From an uncultured Nitrospira sp. (GTDB lineage Bacteria > Nitrospirota > Nitrospiria > Nitrospirales > Nitrospiraceae), in the NCBI GenBank assembly GCA_902500785.1, contig CABVRW010000005.1:1-64000 (forward strand): a stretch of DNA of 64,000 nucleotides. Reading direction: 5' to 3'. This document shows positions 44,682 through 54,118 of the stretch, piece after piece (within the stretch, counting starts at the first letter, position 1; the number at the start of each line of letters is the position of its first letter). The notes under the pieces were generated by a model that saw only the letters and a list, made by a program, of their open reading frames with translations, was not told where the DNA came from and did no database searches. The position numbers and the translations under genes were made by a program.

Positions 44682-47060
44682 ATGGATCCTCCGTCCCGCA
44701 CCGATCCGACCTCGGATCTTCACACCCAACAAGTCCATGTGCTCTATCGCAACATGCCGACCGGCGTGCTGGCGAGCGCCCTCAATGCCGCCATCCTCGC
44801 GGCGCTAGAATGGCCCGTCGTTCCTCATACGCCGCTGCTCCTCTGGCTCGTCGGTCTCTGGCTCGTCGCGGGGTCTCGCGCGCTCCTGATCCTCAATTAT
44901 CGACGCGCGAGTCCGGCCTCCTGGCGGAGCGCCGACTGGCACCGCTGGATGCTGGTGACCACCAGCATGGCTGGCTTCGGGTGGGGCAGCAGCGTGTATT
45001 TTCTCACGCCCGAGATTCCTCTCCCGTATGAATTAATCCAGCTATTCGTGCTGGGCGGCATGGCGGTAGGGGCGGTGTCTGTCCTGTCGGTCTCCTTTCC
45101 CCTGTTTTTGTGGTACGTCGTCCCGGCGACACTCCCCACCCTTGGACATCTTTTGCTCAGCGGCTATGAATTTCATTTGATCATGGGGAGCATGAGCGTT
45201 TTGTTTCTCTTCGCCACGATACACTCCGCATGGAACTTCAACCGCATCCTGCTCTCCTCGATGCGCCTGCAACAGGAGAAGCTCGCCCTCGTGGGGTCGT
45301 TGACCACCCGCACTGAGGCGGTGGAACGGCTGAATCAGGAAATCACCAAAGAAATTCATGATCGTCGCGCCATCGAAGAGCAATTACGAACCGCGCAGAG
45401 CGACCTGGAACGACGTATCGCCGAACGCACGGCCGACCTCGCCCAGGCAAACGCGCGACTGCAGGACGAAGTCCAAGAACACCGGCGAACCGAAGGCGCG
45501 CGACTCTCGAGCGAAAAACGGTTCAACTATCTCACCGACAACCTGAACCAGGGCGTGTGGTTTGCCCAGGCGAATCCGCCGCAGGTGCTCTATGTCAATC
45601 CGGCCTTTGAACGGATCTGGGGGCTGCCGGCCGCACGCTTCTACGAGAATCCCAAGCTCTGGCGGGACTATCTCCACCCCGACCATCGACAGCTTGTCGC
45701 CGATGTCTACGATGCGGAGATTGCCAATCCGACCGGACACGACCTGCAACTGCTGTATCGGATCGTCCGGCCGGACGGACAGGTCCGATGGATTCACGAC
45801 CGGATGGTCATCCACCATACCTCCGCCGGAGAGGTCGACAGTCTGAGCGGCATCACCGAGGACATCACGGAAGCTCGCGAACTGGAAGACCAGTTGCGAC
45901 AGGCGCAAAAAATGGAAGCCGTCGGACGATTGGCCGGAGGTGTGGCGCATGACTTCAACAACGTCATGACTGTGATCCTCGGCTATAGCGCGGTACTGCT
46001 TCAGGAATTGAGCCAGAACTCCTCGGCCCGATACTTCGTGCAGGAAATTCAGCGCGCCGGAGAACGTTGTGCGGCGCTCACCGGCCAGTTACTCGCTTTC
46101 AGCCGCAAGCAAATGCTCCACCCCGTCTCACTGGATCTCCACCGAGTGATTCGGGACCTCATGACGCTCCTGAAAAGCCTGATCGGCGAGCACATCACGA
46201 TCGTGCTGCAACTCGACCCCTTGCCTCGCTGGGTCAAGGCCGACGCCGTCCAACTCGAACAGGTGTTGCTCAACCTGGCCGTCAATGCCCGCGATGCCAT
46301 GCCGCATGGCGGCACGTTGACCATCGATACCCACCAGGTCTTTTCGGAAGAGGTCTGGGGTCCCGGCCATGACACACGCACCACTTGCACCTATGTGCGT
46401 CTGCGGGTGCACGATACGGGAACCGGCATCGATCCCGCCACGAAAGCCAAAATTTTCGAACCGTTCTTCACCACCAAACCCCCGGGGAGAGGGACCGGTC
46501 TCGGTCTCTCCACCGTGTACGGCATCGTGCACCAAAGCGGAGGGACGATCACGGTCGAGAGCGCAGTGAGTCAGGGCACCACGATGACGGTATTTCTCCC
46601 GGAAGTCGCTCCTCCGCACGCCGCCCTTCCGCCGGTTCAATCTGAGCCGGAGGACAAAACGGGGTCGGAAATCATCCTACTCGTGGAGGATGAACCCTCG
46701 GTGCGTCTGCTGACTCAACATATTCTCAGAACACATGGCTATACCGTGCATGAGGCGGAGAACGGCTTCCAGGCGCTGGACCTGATTCGCCGAAACGCGT
46801 TGCACATCGACTTGCTGCTGACCGATCTCGTGATGCCGGGGATGAACGGCAAAGAGTTAGCCATGCGTCTTCGAGGCCATTTCATGGACCTGAAAGTGCT
46901 CTACATGTCGGGGTACAGCGACAACCCGCCCGTCACAGGAGACGAAGCCCAGGGCTACACGACATTCCTGCAGAAGCCCTTCTCGCCCGAGGACTTGATC
47001 CGCCTGGTGCGCGAGACGCTTCACTCGGTCTCTCCCGCGCAATTCATTCCGCCGGCGTGA
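44682..47060 (+). CDS. Hybrid sensor histidine kinase with multi-TM sensor (7TM-like, PAS, REC)
   Basis: A 792 aa kinase. Residues about 25-195 contain about six membrane helices (MASE-like integral sensor). A coiled coil (about 205-280) and a PAS-PAC domain (about 285-405) follow. The kinase core has His423 in [30 protein letters not shown] and [15 protein letters not shown]-terminal receiver has Asp715 in [12 protein letters not shown]. Start: ATG at 44682 with GAGG 7 nt upstream. The catalytic part closely resembles that of the kinase at 20275, so the two look like paralogues with exchanged sensors. The final residues overlap a convergent symporter remnant by 17 nt. Confidence 0.92.
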   Translation: MDPPSRTDPTSDLHTQQVHVLYRNMPTGVLASALNAAILAALEWPVVPHTPLLLWLVGLWLVAGSRALLILNYRRASPASWRSADWHRWMLVTTSMAGFGWGSSVYFLTPEIPLPYELIQLFVLGGMAVGAVSVLSVSFPLFLWYVVPATLPTLGHLLLSGYEFHLIMGSMSVLFLFATIHSAWNFNRILLSSMRLQQEKLALVGSLTTRTEAVERLNQEITKEIHDRRAIEEQLRTAQSDLERRIAERTADLAQANARLQDEVQEHRRTEGARLSSEKRFNYLTDNLNQGVWFAQANPPQVLYVNPAFERIWGLPAARFYENPKLWRDYLHPDHRQLVADVYDAEIANPTGHDLQLLYRIVRPDGQVRWIHDRMVIHHTSAGEVDSLSGITEDITEARELEDQLRQAQKMEAVGRLAGGVAHDFNNVMTVILGYSAVLLQELSQNSSARYFVQEIQRAGERCAALTGQLLAFSRKQMLHPVSLDLHRVIRDLMTLLKSLIGEHITIVLQLDPLPRWVKADAVQLEQVLLNLAVNARDAMPHGGTLTIDTHQVFSEEVWGPGHDTRTTCTYVRLRVHDTGTGIDPATKAKIFEPFFTTKPPGRGTGLGLSTVYGIVHQSGGTITVESAVSQGTTMTVFLPEVAPPHAALPPVQSEPEDKTGSEIILLVEDEPSVRLLTQHILRTHGYTVHEAENGFQALDLIRRNALHIDLLLTDLVMPGMNGKELAMRLRGHFMDLKVLYMSGYSDNPPVTGDEAQGYTTFLQKPFSPEDLIRLVRETLHSVSPAQFIPPA

Positions 47061-47565
47061 TAACCGACTGGTGCCCCGCCGAGCCTCCCGGTCCGGGCGG
47101 ACGCGCAATCCATTGAGGCAGCAGAGACCCCGCCACCATACCGACGGCGGCAACCAGGACCCCCAGGAGCTGTGGAGGCCAGCTCCACCGCCAGCCAGGA
47201 TCCCAGCCCCATGACAACGGCGACCATCCCCCTTGCGTGGTGGCCCTCGGCCAATACAATCCGGCTACCAACGGCACGAAAGCCGCCACCAGCGTGACCT
47301 TGTAGGCGCCCTCGACCATTTTAAAAATGCTGGCGTCCGAATGAAGGGCGACCAGCAACACGATGGCGGCAAACCCGACCAAGACCGTTCGCATAACCCG
47401 TAACAGTCCGCGATCGCTGATCCTTGGGGCACAGGCCTTGACGATATTCTCACTGAATAGAACCGAGGGCGCGAGCAACGTGGCGGACGAGCAGCTCATG
47501 ATCGCGGACAGCAGCGCACCGAAAAAAATGATCTGCGCTGCGATCGGTGTGTGCTGGACGATCAT
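47044..47565 (-). pseudogene. Truncated, double-frameshifted sodium:solute symporter remnant
   Basis: A 173 aa C-terminal piece of an SSS-family transporter (normally about 480-550 aa). FFGALLSAIMSCSSATLLAPSV is the conserved core of the sodium-binding region, and the N-terminal two thirds are missing. After WPRATTQGG the open frame turns into a Trp-rich run (WSPLSWGWDPGWRWSW). The other frame at 47180-47240 reads GMVAVVMGLGSWLAVELAS, exactly the expected helix, before the original frame resumes at LLGVLVAAVGMVAG. Two compensating indels are therefore likely. Together with the N-terminal deletion this marks a decayed gene. Confidence 0.78.
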
Positions 47566-47711
47566 GCACGTGCAATGCGATGAGAAACAGGGCAGGCTCG
47601 AGGTCGGTCGGCCGACGGACCACCTCTTACGGAGCGCCTTGCGCGTCAGGAACAGACGGCAAAGACTGATCGTTTCGTTGACATCTCCTGTCGCTATGGT
47701 ACGAATAGGTC

Positions 47712-47942
47712 ATGCGATATTCATTTTATTTCGCATGGGTCGTGGCCGTCCTTTCCATCTGCGTCTTGACGACGCTCGCCTCGTTTCCGGCGCTCGTGAA
47801 CGGCGAGCGGCCTCCGGAGCCGAGAATCACGGCGGGGACGGAGAAACTTCGGACGATCAAAATCCACCGCTTGCGCTGTAATCCGTTTACATCCTCGTGC
47901 CATCTCTCCAGGCAAAAACCGCCACACAAAGCTCCGGCTTAG
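47712..47942 (+). CDS. Possible small exported protein
   Basis: A 76 aa open frame with a signal-peptide-like start (MRYSF then a hydrophobic stretch to about residue 27, cleavage near LVNG) and a basic, Cys-containing tail. TTGACA (47678-47683), a 16-nt spacer and TACGAA (47700-47705) predict transcription starting almost at its ATG, so it could be leaderless. No homology is recognised. It could also be chance coding in the gap beside a pseudogene. Confidence 0.35.
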   Translation: MRYSFYFAWVVAVLSICVLTTLASFPALVNGERPPEPRITAGTEKLRTIKIHRLRCNPFTSSCHLSRQKPPHKAPA

Positions 47943-47957
47943 CCACCAAGAGCTTGG

Positions 47958-48908
47958 CTAGGACAACGGAATCTGATTCTTGTTCACCTCCAACCACTGC
48001 GCGAATGTCTGCAAGCTGGGATTCAGCGTCCGGGCGATCACCGGATTGCGCGCGCCGCAGAACGCCGCATTGAAGTCACGTTTGAACTGAAACATGTTGC
48101 CCAGATCATCGGCTCCAGGAAATCCGAACGTCCGATACACCTCCGGCGACACCGCGTTGTAGCGCACCTCCCGGCCGAACGCCTTGGTCAACGCAACAGC
48201 CATTTGTGATCCGGTGAGATGCTCCCCTGCGATGCCGACGGTCTTCCCCAGATAGGCGTCCCGTTTTTTCAACAGTCCCAACGCGCACTTCCCGATATCC
48301 TCCGCCGCGATACCCGGTAACCTCGCTTCACCCATGGGAAGGGTGAACGCCAGCGTGCCGTCCGGCCCCTGCTTCGGACCCATGCCGAAGTGAATGAGAT
48401 TGTCCCAGTAGAACGACGTCAATAAGTAGGTCGTCGGGACTCCGAGCCGCTTGAATACCTGATCCGCTTCGCCCTTGGCATCAAAATGCGGCACCTTGTA
48501 CTTCCCCAGCAGCGTCGGCATCCGAGTATCCGAGAGCGGAACCCAGCGGCGCGTGTCTTCGAGGGTCGACCAGATCACATGCTGAACCCCTGCCGATTTG
48601 GCGGCCTGAGCCATCGCCTCGGCTTCGGCAAATTCCTTCTCGGGAGAACAATGCGCCCAGAAAAAGGTCACACAAAACACCCCGGCGGCGCCCGCAAACG
48701 CCCGTGTGAGACTTTCCACGTCGTGCACATCAGCCGCCACCACTTCCGCCCCGAGTCGAGCCAGCCCCCTGGCCTTGTCCGAATTCACATCCCTGGTCAA
48801 GGCGCGCACCGTCATGCCGCTGCTTGGATCGGCCAGAATCGCCCGCACCAACCCGCCGCCCTGCATGCCGGTCGCCCCGACAACCGCAATGACCTGCCGT
48901 TGTCCCAT
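47958..48908 (-). CDS. NmrA-like NAD(P)-binding protein
   Basis: A 316 aa atypical SDR of the NmrA/HSCARG group. The dinucleotide motif is VVGATGMQGG (9-18), with RALTRD after strand 2 and VVAADVHD. The usual SDR catalytic Tyr/Lys motif is absent, as in this family, whose members often sense NADP(H) levels or regulate partners. The C-terminal half contains TTYLLTSFYWDNLIHFG, typical of NmrA homologues. It stands alone. The substrate or partner is unknown. Confidence 0.85.
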   Translation of the reverse strand: MGQRQVIAVVGATGMQGGGLVRAILADPSSGMTVRALTRDVNSDKARGLARLGAEVVAADVHDVESLTRAFAGAAGVFCVTFFWAHCSPEKEFAEAEAMAQAAKSAGVQHVIWSTLEDTRRWVPLSDTRMPTLLGKYKVPHFDAKGEADQVFKRLGVPTTYLLTSFYWDNLIHFGMGPKQGPDGTLAFTLPMGEARLPGIAAEDIGKCALGLLKKRDAYLGKTVGIAGEHLTGSQMAVALTKAFGREVRYNAVSPEVYRTFGFPGADDLGNMFQFKRDFNAAFCGARNPVIARTLNPSLQTFAQWLEVNKNQIPLS

Positions 48909-49043
48909 TTCTCCGTCTCCTTTCCCTGCATGTCGGTGTCGTCACCGCCTCCTGTCCTCGCAACCCAATGTCAACCAATCAACCGTTGGTTCGTTCCATC
49001 AGATGAGACCGAGACCTAGTCTTCGCCGACGAGGCCATGATAC

Positions 49044-49055
49044 GCTGTATACAGC
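49044..49055. promoter_or_regulatory. Perfect 12-nt palindrome before the coiled-coil gene
   Basis: GCTGTATACAGC at 49044-49055, 18 nt before the start codon and just upstream of the ribosome site (AGGGAGGA). It could be an operator or a transcript hairpin. The half-site TGTAT recurs at 49824-49841. Confidence 0.35.
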
Positions 49056-49073
49056 TAGCCAGGGAGGAAGATC

Positions 49074-49568
49074 ATGGTACACCTCACGACTGATCGATTG
49101 GAATCTCCTCGGCAATGGTTCATCTCAATCGCATTCGGGCTCAGCGCCCTCCTCGTCGCCCTTCCGGTTCAGGCCGCCGAATCTTCGAGCCCGTGGGAAT
49201 GTTCGAACTACACCGGAGACGCTCACACCCGATGCCTCCAGGCGTTGATCGAGATCCAGCGTGAAAAAATTTCGAAGCTGGAAGCAGAAACCCGCCTCCA
49301 ACAAAGCACGGTCGGCCAGTTAAAAGACCAGGCTGATCGACAAAGCGCCATGACCGCCGACCTGCAGCGTCAAATGGCCGATCAATCTTCTTCGGTATCG
49401 ACCTACAACTCTATTGCGCCTGGATTGCGATATGGATATCCGTCCGTGGGCTTTGGCCTGTACCTTGGACGTCCGTGGCTCTATGGTTCACCGTTCTATG
49501 GTCGACCTTACGCCTGGGGGCCGCGTTACTATCGGCCCTACTATGGTCGATGGCATCGACGGTGGTAA
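49074..49568 (+). CDS. Exported coiled-coil protein with Gly/Tyr/Arg-rich tail
   Basis: A 164 aa protein with a signal peptide (about 1-34, hydrophobic FGLSALLVALP, cleavage at VQAAE). A helical coiled coil follows (about 58-105), and the C-terminal 45 residues are rich in Gly, Tyr, Pro and Arg with repeated Y-G-R-P/W units (SPFYGRPYAWGPRYYRPYYGRW). Two Cys (43 and 54) frame a short SNYTGDAHTR segment. AGGGAGGA gives a strong ribosome site. No family is recognised. It is probably periplasmic or surface-associated. Confidence 0.75.
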   Translation: MVHLTTDRLESPRQWFISIAFGLSALLVALPVQAAESSSPWECSNYTGDAHTRCLQALIEIQREKISKLEAETRLQQSTVGQLKDQADRQSAMTADLQRQMADQSSSVSTYNSIAPGLRYGYPSVGFGLYLGRPWLYGSPFYGRPYAWGPRYYRPYYGRWHRRW

Positions 49569-49879
49569 GCACCGGGCGATAGACACCCGCATTGTCTTAT
49601 CCCGACATTGAGCCCTCATCCCTCGCTTCGCGGTAGGGCCAGGATTGGTCTTGCGCACTCCTGGCATAGGACCTGCCCTCCCTGCCATTCGCACACCCGC
49701 TGAATACCTGACCGGACACAATGTCTCGCCCCGCAGGATCGTTCCTTCACGACGGGATACACCGCTTCAATGTTCGAATCATGTCGACCCCGGACTGAAA
49801 ACTCAGGTGACGCCAGCAGGAACTGTATGATAAACCATACACCGCCTCAGAACCTTTTGATTTACCTTGTTGGGGACCC
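49569..49879. other. Non-coding gap with a short inverted repeat
   Basis: Of 311 nt, the only structure seen is TGTATG-ATAAAC-CATACA (49824-49841), about 40 nt before the ankyrin gene start. It may be an operator. No gene or terminator is supported. Confidence 0.4.
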
Positions 49880-51994
49880 GTGTTTCGCTTGCACCACAGC
49901 ACCGGCGTTACCTGCGCTACTGTTCTCTTGTTTCTCGGACTCCTGTCCACCAGCGAGGCTCGCTCAGTCGAGCCGCCGGCTAAGCCAGCCGCATCAGCAG
50001 CCCGTTCGGAACAATCGATCCACAGAGCGCTCACCGAGGGAGCACCAGATCAAGCCAAACGGCTGATCGAGCAGGGGGCGAATATTGAGGCACGAAATGC
50101 CGAGGGCGCAACGCCACTGATCACGGCGTCAGGACGGGGTGACCTGGCACTCGTCACGCTGCTGGTACAGCAACAGGCCCGGGTTGACGCGACGGATCGA
50201 TCCGGCAATACGGCCCTGCATGAAGCCAGTTTTTATGGCTGGCCGCAGTGCGTCGAGGCACTCCTGGCCGCGGGCGCACAGACCTCAACGCGTAATGCCC
50301 TCGCCTTCACCCCGCTACATCAAGCAGTCAGGCGATTTTGGGAAATATCCGGGGAATCTCGGACGGAACGACTGGCTCGACAAGCCAACGTGATCGACGT
50401 GCTCCTCCACCACGGAGCCGACCCTAACCAGAGAGACGCCAGCGGAAGAACTCCGGTCGTCCTGGCTGTCGAGAGCAGCAATGGTTGGCTGCGGCAAGCA
50501 TTCGCCCGACCACCCGCTCAGACCACACCCGCGGCCGAAACACCGATGACAACCCGTTCCCCGGAAGCCACCCCCGACGCGTCACAGGAAGTTCCTCTTA
50601 CGTCTGGCCTTGGTCAAGGCGCAGCCTCCAGCGGTATCCCGACCGACCGACCAGCGTCGTCCTCACAGCTTGACGGCCCTCAGACAGGGCCGTCGCCGCC
50701 ATCAGATATTTCAGAGCCCGAAGACATCCGAGCGGAGGCACGCCTCATGCCCGCACCACCTATGGAATCATCCGCCGCTCCAACCGCAGCCGAATCCCTG
50801 CCGCCCGCACATAACAGCCCTCCCGCAGTTACCAACCTGCCTGACGCCACTCCTCTCCCGCAGCTCACACCTCCGACCCCAGCGCCGATCACGCCTCCCC
50901 CTACGACGACGACCAGCCCTCTCCCGTCGATACCACCACAGCCACTGCCCGCTCAACCTCCACCACCTGCTGCCGCGTTGGAGCAAGTACCCCCTCAGGC
51001 GTCGGACACACCCCCGGCTTCGCAGACTCCTGCCACCCCGGACATGGCGATGCCGGATGTCCATCACACTTCGCCCACGAAACCGAACACACAGGCGCTT
51101 GCCTCGGAACCGGTGTCACCCCATCAACCGATACATCCGGACGTCACCTCATCCACATCACCGACACCCACGCCGACTCCACCGATCGCCGCAATCAACA
51201 CCCAACCCGCGACGAAGCCCACGCCGCCGCCTTCTTCGTTGGACGAACCGCGCCATAGCGTCGCGCTCATGAACGAGTCTGCCGAGGAGATACGAACACC
51301 TCGACAACCGCCCCCATTCCTGACGTCCAGCGAATCGACGCCGCCCCACGCCTCTCCCTCTCCGGCCTCAACCGACGCCTCCGTTCCGGCATCTTCAACT
51401 CCGCAGGCGGAGCCCATAGATTCACCGACTGCTCGTCTACCGGTGCCGCCGCGGGCGCCCGTCCCTGATCGGACCGAGGTTCCAACGGCGACGGACGATC
51501 GACGGCCATGGATCGTTCAGAGCCTCGGATTTGGGCTCGGCTTGGGATGGACGCACAACCTGGGCCCGCGACGAGTCGATTCGGTCACCGTTGTGAACCG
51601 CATCGTGCGCATCGATAACGAACGGAATGACCTGGTGCGCTTCATGCCGGAATTGCACTTCTGGATCGACCGATGGGACGAGCAGCGATGGAGTTGGGGA
51701 CCGTTTCTGACTGTCGCTCCGGGCTCGCGAATCATTGATGCCGTGGGGTTCGGCCTGATGATGGGGTACCGGCCGCATCAACGCGATCAATATAGTTTCA
51801 ACCTCGGAATCGGCGGCACGCTCGATTTGGATGCCCGAGTCCTGGGCGACGGACTCATTGCCAACGAACCCTTGCCTCCGCGGGAAAACACGGCTCGGAC
51901 AAAGTACACCACCGCCGCCGGGCTTCTCATTCTCTTTTCCATCGGATGGGACCTCTCAGCGCCTCACCACCCGACGCAGATCGATCGGCACTAA
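49880..51994 (+). CDS. Exported ankyrin-repeat protein with long Pro-rich linker and putative beta-barrel end
   Basis: A 704 aa protein. A signal peptide (about 1-28, cleavage near SEA) is followed by four or five ankyrin repeats (about 45-205: GANIEARNAEGATPLITAS, DRSGNTALHEASFYGW, GADPNQRDASGRTPVVLA). Residues about 210-540 are a low-complexity Pro/Thr/Ser/Ala linker. The C-terminal 160 residues alternate hydrophobic and polar residues (LGFGLGLGWTHNL, LHFWIDRW, VGFGLMMGYRP, YSFNLGIGGTLDLDA), suggesting outer-membrane beta strands. Start: GTG at 49880. The design suggests an outer-membrane anchor presenting ankyrin repeats on a long spacer. The function is unknown. Confidence 0.75.
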   Translation: MFRLHHSTGVTCATVLLFLGLLSTSEARSVEPPAKPAASAARSEQSIHRALTEGAPDQAKRLIEQGANIEARNAEGATPLITASGRGDLALVTLLVQQQARVDATDRSGNTALHEASFYGWPQCVEALLAAGAQTSTRNALAFTPLHQAVRRFWEISGESRTERLARQANVIDVLLHHGADPNQRDASGRTPVVLAVESSNGWLRQAFARPPAQTTPAAETPMTTRSPEATPDASQEVPLTSGLGQGAASSGIPTDRPASSSQLDGPQTGPSPPSDISEPEDIRAEARLMPAPPMESSAAPTAAESLPPAHNSPPAVTNLPDATPLPQLTPPTPAPITPPPTTTTSPLPSIPPQPLPAQPPPPAAALEQVPPQASDTPPASQTPATPDMAMPDVHHTSPTKPNTQALASEPVSPHQPIHPDVTSSTSPTPTPTPPIAAINTQPATKPTPPPSSLDEPRHSVALMNESAEEIRTPRQPPPFLTSSESTPPHASPSPASTDASVPASSTPQAEPIDSPTARLPVPPRAPVPDRTEVPTATDDRRPWIVQSLGFGLGLGWTHNLGPRRVDSVTVVNRIVRIDNERNDLVRFMPELHFWIDRWDEQRWSWGPFLTVAPGSRIIDAVGFGLMMGYRPHQRDQYSFNLGIGGTLDLDARVLGDGLIANEPLPPRENTARTKYTTAAGLLILFSIGWDLSAPHHPTQIDRH

Positions 51995-52096
51995 TTCTCT
52001 GCCCGAATGCCTGTCCGCATCTATCGTTCCCGCCGGCGATTGACGACGTCCATCGTTTCTGACTAAGGTGGAACGCTCTAGGAGGGTCATTCAACG

Positions 52097-53038
52097 ATGG
52101 GACAACCGCAGTTTCCAAGCGAACAGACCGACACCGGTGAATTCAAACGACAAAGCGACGCGTTTCGCCACTGGGTGACGGAGGACGGCCGCTCCGGATA
52201 CCCTGCAGCAGCAGGACGGTATCATCTCTACGTGTCCCTCGCCTGCCCCTGGGCGCATCGCACGATCATCGTCCGCGCTCTCAAGGGGCTCACCGCCGTC
52301 ATCGGCCTGACGGTCGTCGATCCGATCCGAGACGAACGGGGATGGGCCTTTCGCGACGGTCCCGGCCATTCGCGTGATTCGATCAACGGGTTTCACTTCC
52401 TCGGCGAAGCCTATCTCGCCACCGACCCCAACTACCGCGGACGCGTCACCGTTCCCCTGCTGTGGGATACCCTCACAGGTCGAATCGTGACCAATTCCGA
52501 TGATGACCTCATGCGCATCTTCAACAGCGAATTCAATCGCTTCACCTCCGGCTCGTTGGATTTGTACCCGGCAGGGCTCCGCCCGCAGATCGATGAGATG
52601 AACGACTTCTTATATGAGCGCGTCAACGACGGTGTGTACCGCGCAGGATTCGCGACCTCCCAGCGCGCGTATGAACGCGCAGCTCGCTCGGTCTTTGGCG
52701 CGCTGGATCAACTCGAGACGAGGCTCGGCGACCGGCGCTACCTCTTCGGAGCGCAATTCGTCGAATCCGATTGGCGATTGTTCGTGACCCTGCTCCGGTT
52801 CGATGCCGTCTATCACGGTCATTTCAAATGTAATCTTCGACGCATCGTCGATTATCCCCACCTCTATGGTTACCTCAAAGACCTCTACCAGGTGGAAGGG
52901 ATCGCGGAGACCGTCGATTTCGACCACATCAAACGGCACTACTACATGACCCATGACGACATCAACCCGACCCGCATCGTTCCTCTCGGACCACATCTGG
53001 ATCTGCACAGCGCGCACGGACGAGCTGCACTCTCCTGA
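52097..53038 (+). CDS. yqjG: Glutathionyl-hydroquinone reductase (Xi-class GST)
   Basis: A 313 aa omega/Xi-like GST that reduces glutathionyl-hydroquinones. The active site is ACPWAHR (catalytic Cys50), followed by GWAF and the conserved VPLLWDTLTGRIVTNSDDDLMRIFN. The C-terminal domain has ESDWRLFVTLLRFDAVYHGHFKCN, PHLYGYLKDLYQ and HYYMTHDDINPTRIVPLGP, all hallmark segments. It acts in the cytoplasm on quinone adducts and would require glutathione or a related thiol. A ribosome site (AGGAGG) is upstream. It is not obviously in an operon. Confidence 0.94.
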   Translation: MGQPQFPSEQTDTGEFKRQSDAFRHWVTEDGRSGYPAAAGRYHLYVSLACPWAHRTIIVRALKGLTAVIGLTVVDPIRDERGWAFRDGPGHSRDSINGFHFLGEAYLATDPNYRGRVTVPLLWDTLTGRIVTNSDDDLMRIFNSEFNRFTSGSLDLYPAGLRPQIDEMNDFLYERVNDGVYRAGFATSQRAYERAARSVFGALDQLETRLGDRRYLFGAQFVESDWRLFVTLLRFDAVYHGHFKCNLRRIVDYPHLYGYLKDLYQVEGIAETVDFDHIKRHYYMTHDDINPTRIVPLGPHLDLHSAHGRAALS

Positions 53039-53338
53039 CCGCATCTCTCCTTAGGTAGCCGGAATAGACGACGTTCTGACTCATCCTGCGCGTCGGATAG
53101 TCTTTTCCACGGGCACGGCCGAACGTTGCGCCGCGAGTCATGCGTGATGTTCCCACCCACTCGATTTCGAGTCTGTCGGAACCCACTCGTTCTCCCAGGG
53201 TACGTCGCAACGAGGGGCGGGACTGAACACGGCGGCCGCTTGCATGTTCAACAATCTGCGCCAAGAATTTTCTTGAGCCGCACGGGCTCCCTGGCATATG
53301 GTGGGTCTAGTCATGCTTTTCATCAGAAAGGATCCTCT
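53039..53338. other. Gap between yqjG and the FKBP gene
   Basis: About 300 nt with no gene, terminator or repeat that I can support. The open frame of the FKBP gene extends back to 53126 but lacks any similarity before its signal peptide. Confidence 0.4.
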
Positions 53339-54016
53339 ATGCGTCATGTGACCGGTGCCGTCTCCGCCGTGGTCCTCCTCATGTCGTCGCTCACCTGGGC
53401 CGCCGCCCCTGAGCCGGCCAACGACGAGCAGAAAACGTTGTATGCCCTCGGTGCGGCCATCAGCCAATCACTTGGTCCGTTTACCTTGAACGAATCCGAA
53501 CTCGAATTCGTCAAAGCCGGTCTGGTCGATGGCGTGTTGAAGCGACCCCAGAAGGTCGACCTACAAGTGTACGGACCGAAGATTCAACAGATGCAGCAAG
53601 TACGCTCAACCGCGCTGGCTGATGTCGAGAAGAAAGCCGGGGCAGGGTTCCTGGCCAAGGCCGCGGCAGAACCGGGTGCGAAGAAAACGGAATCGGGCGC
53701 CATTGTCACCGTGATCAAAGAAGGCAAAGGAGCCACCCCGAAGCCCACCGATACGGTGAAGGTCCATTACCACGGAACACTGACCGATGGAACGGTCTTC
53801 GACAGCTCCGTCAAGCGCGGCGAACCGGCGACTTTTCCGCTAAACCAAGTCATCAAATGTTGGACCGAAGCGGTGCAGCTGATCAAGGTCGGCGGCAAGA
53901 GCCGGCTGGTCTGTCCGTCGGGAATCGCCTATGGCGACCGTGGATCACCCCCGGTCATCAAGCCGGGCGCCACATTGATCTTCGAAGTGGAATTGCTGGA
54001 CATCGTCAAGCAGTAG
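53339..54016 (+). CDS. FKBP-type peptidyl-prolyl isomerase, exported
   Basis: A 225 aa protein of the Mip/FkpA type that catalyses proline cis-trans isomerisation in the periplasm. The signal peptide is about 1-21 (cleavage at TWAAA). The N-terminal helical domain (about 25-110) resembles the FKBP_N dimerisation region (TLYALGAAISQSLGPF, then VKAGLVDGVL). The catalytic domain (about 115-225) shows VKVHYHGTLTDGTVFDSSVKRGEPATFPLNQVIKCW, GIAYGDRG and LIFEVELLDI. Start: ATG at 53339 with AAAGGA upstream. Confidence 0.94.
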   Translation: MRHVTGAVSAVVLLMSSLTWAAAPEPANDEQKTLYALGAAISQSLGPFTLNESELEFVKAGLVDGVLKRPQKVDLQVYGPKIQQMQQVRSTALADVEKKAGAGFLAKAAAEPGAKKTESGAIVTVIKEGKGATPKPTDTVKVHYHGTLTDGTVFDSSVKRGEPATFPLNQVIKCWTEAVQLIKVGGKSRLVCPSGIAYGDRGSPPVIKPGATLIFEVELLDIVKQ

Positions 54017-54118
54017 TCTGCTCCATGAGGAGGATTCCGCTGGATAAGCACACCGGCGGAGTCCCCCTCAGCTAGACGTTCCCCCCTCCCACAACGACCG
54101 AGCCATCCATGAAACGAT

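Noticed and set aside
49044-49055. CTGTATACAG as a LexA (SOS) box
   Set aside because: The SOS box needs CTGT and ACAG separated by 8 nt. Here they are 2 nt apart.
50610-51272. 220 aa Arg/Pro-rich frame inside the ankyrin gene
   Set aside because: It is an out-of-frame reading of the proline-rich spacer.
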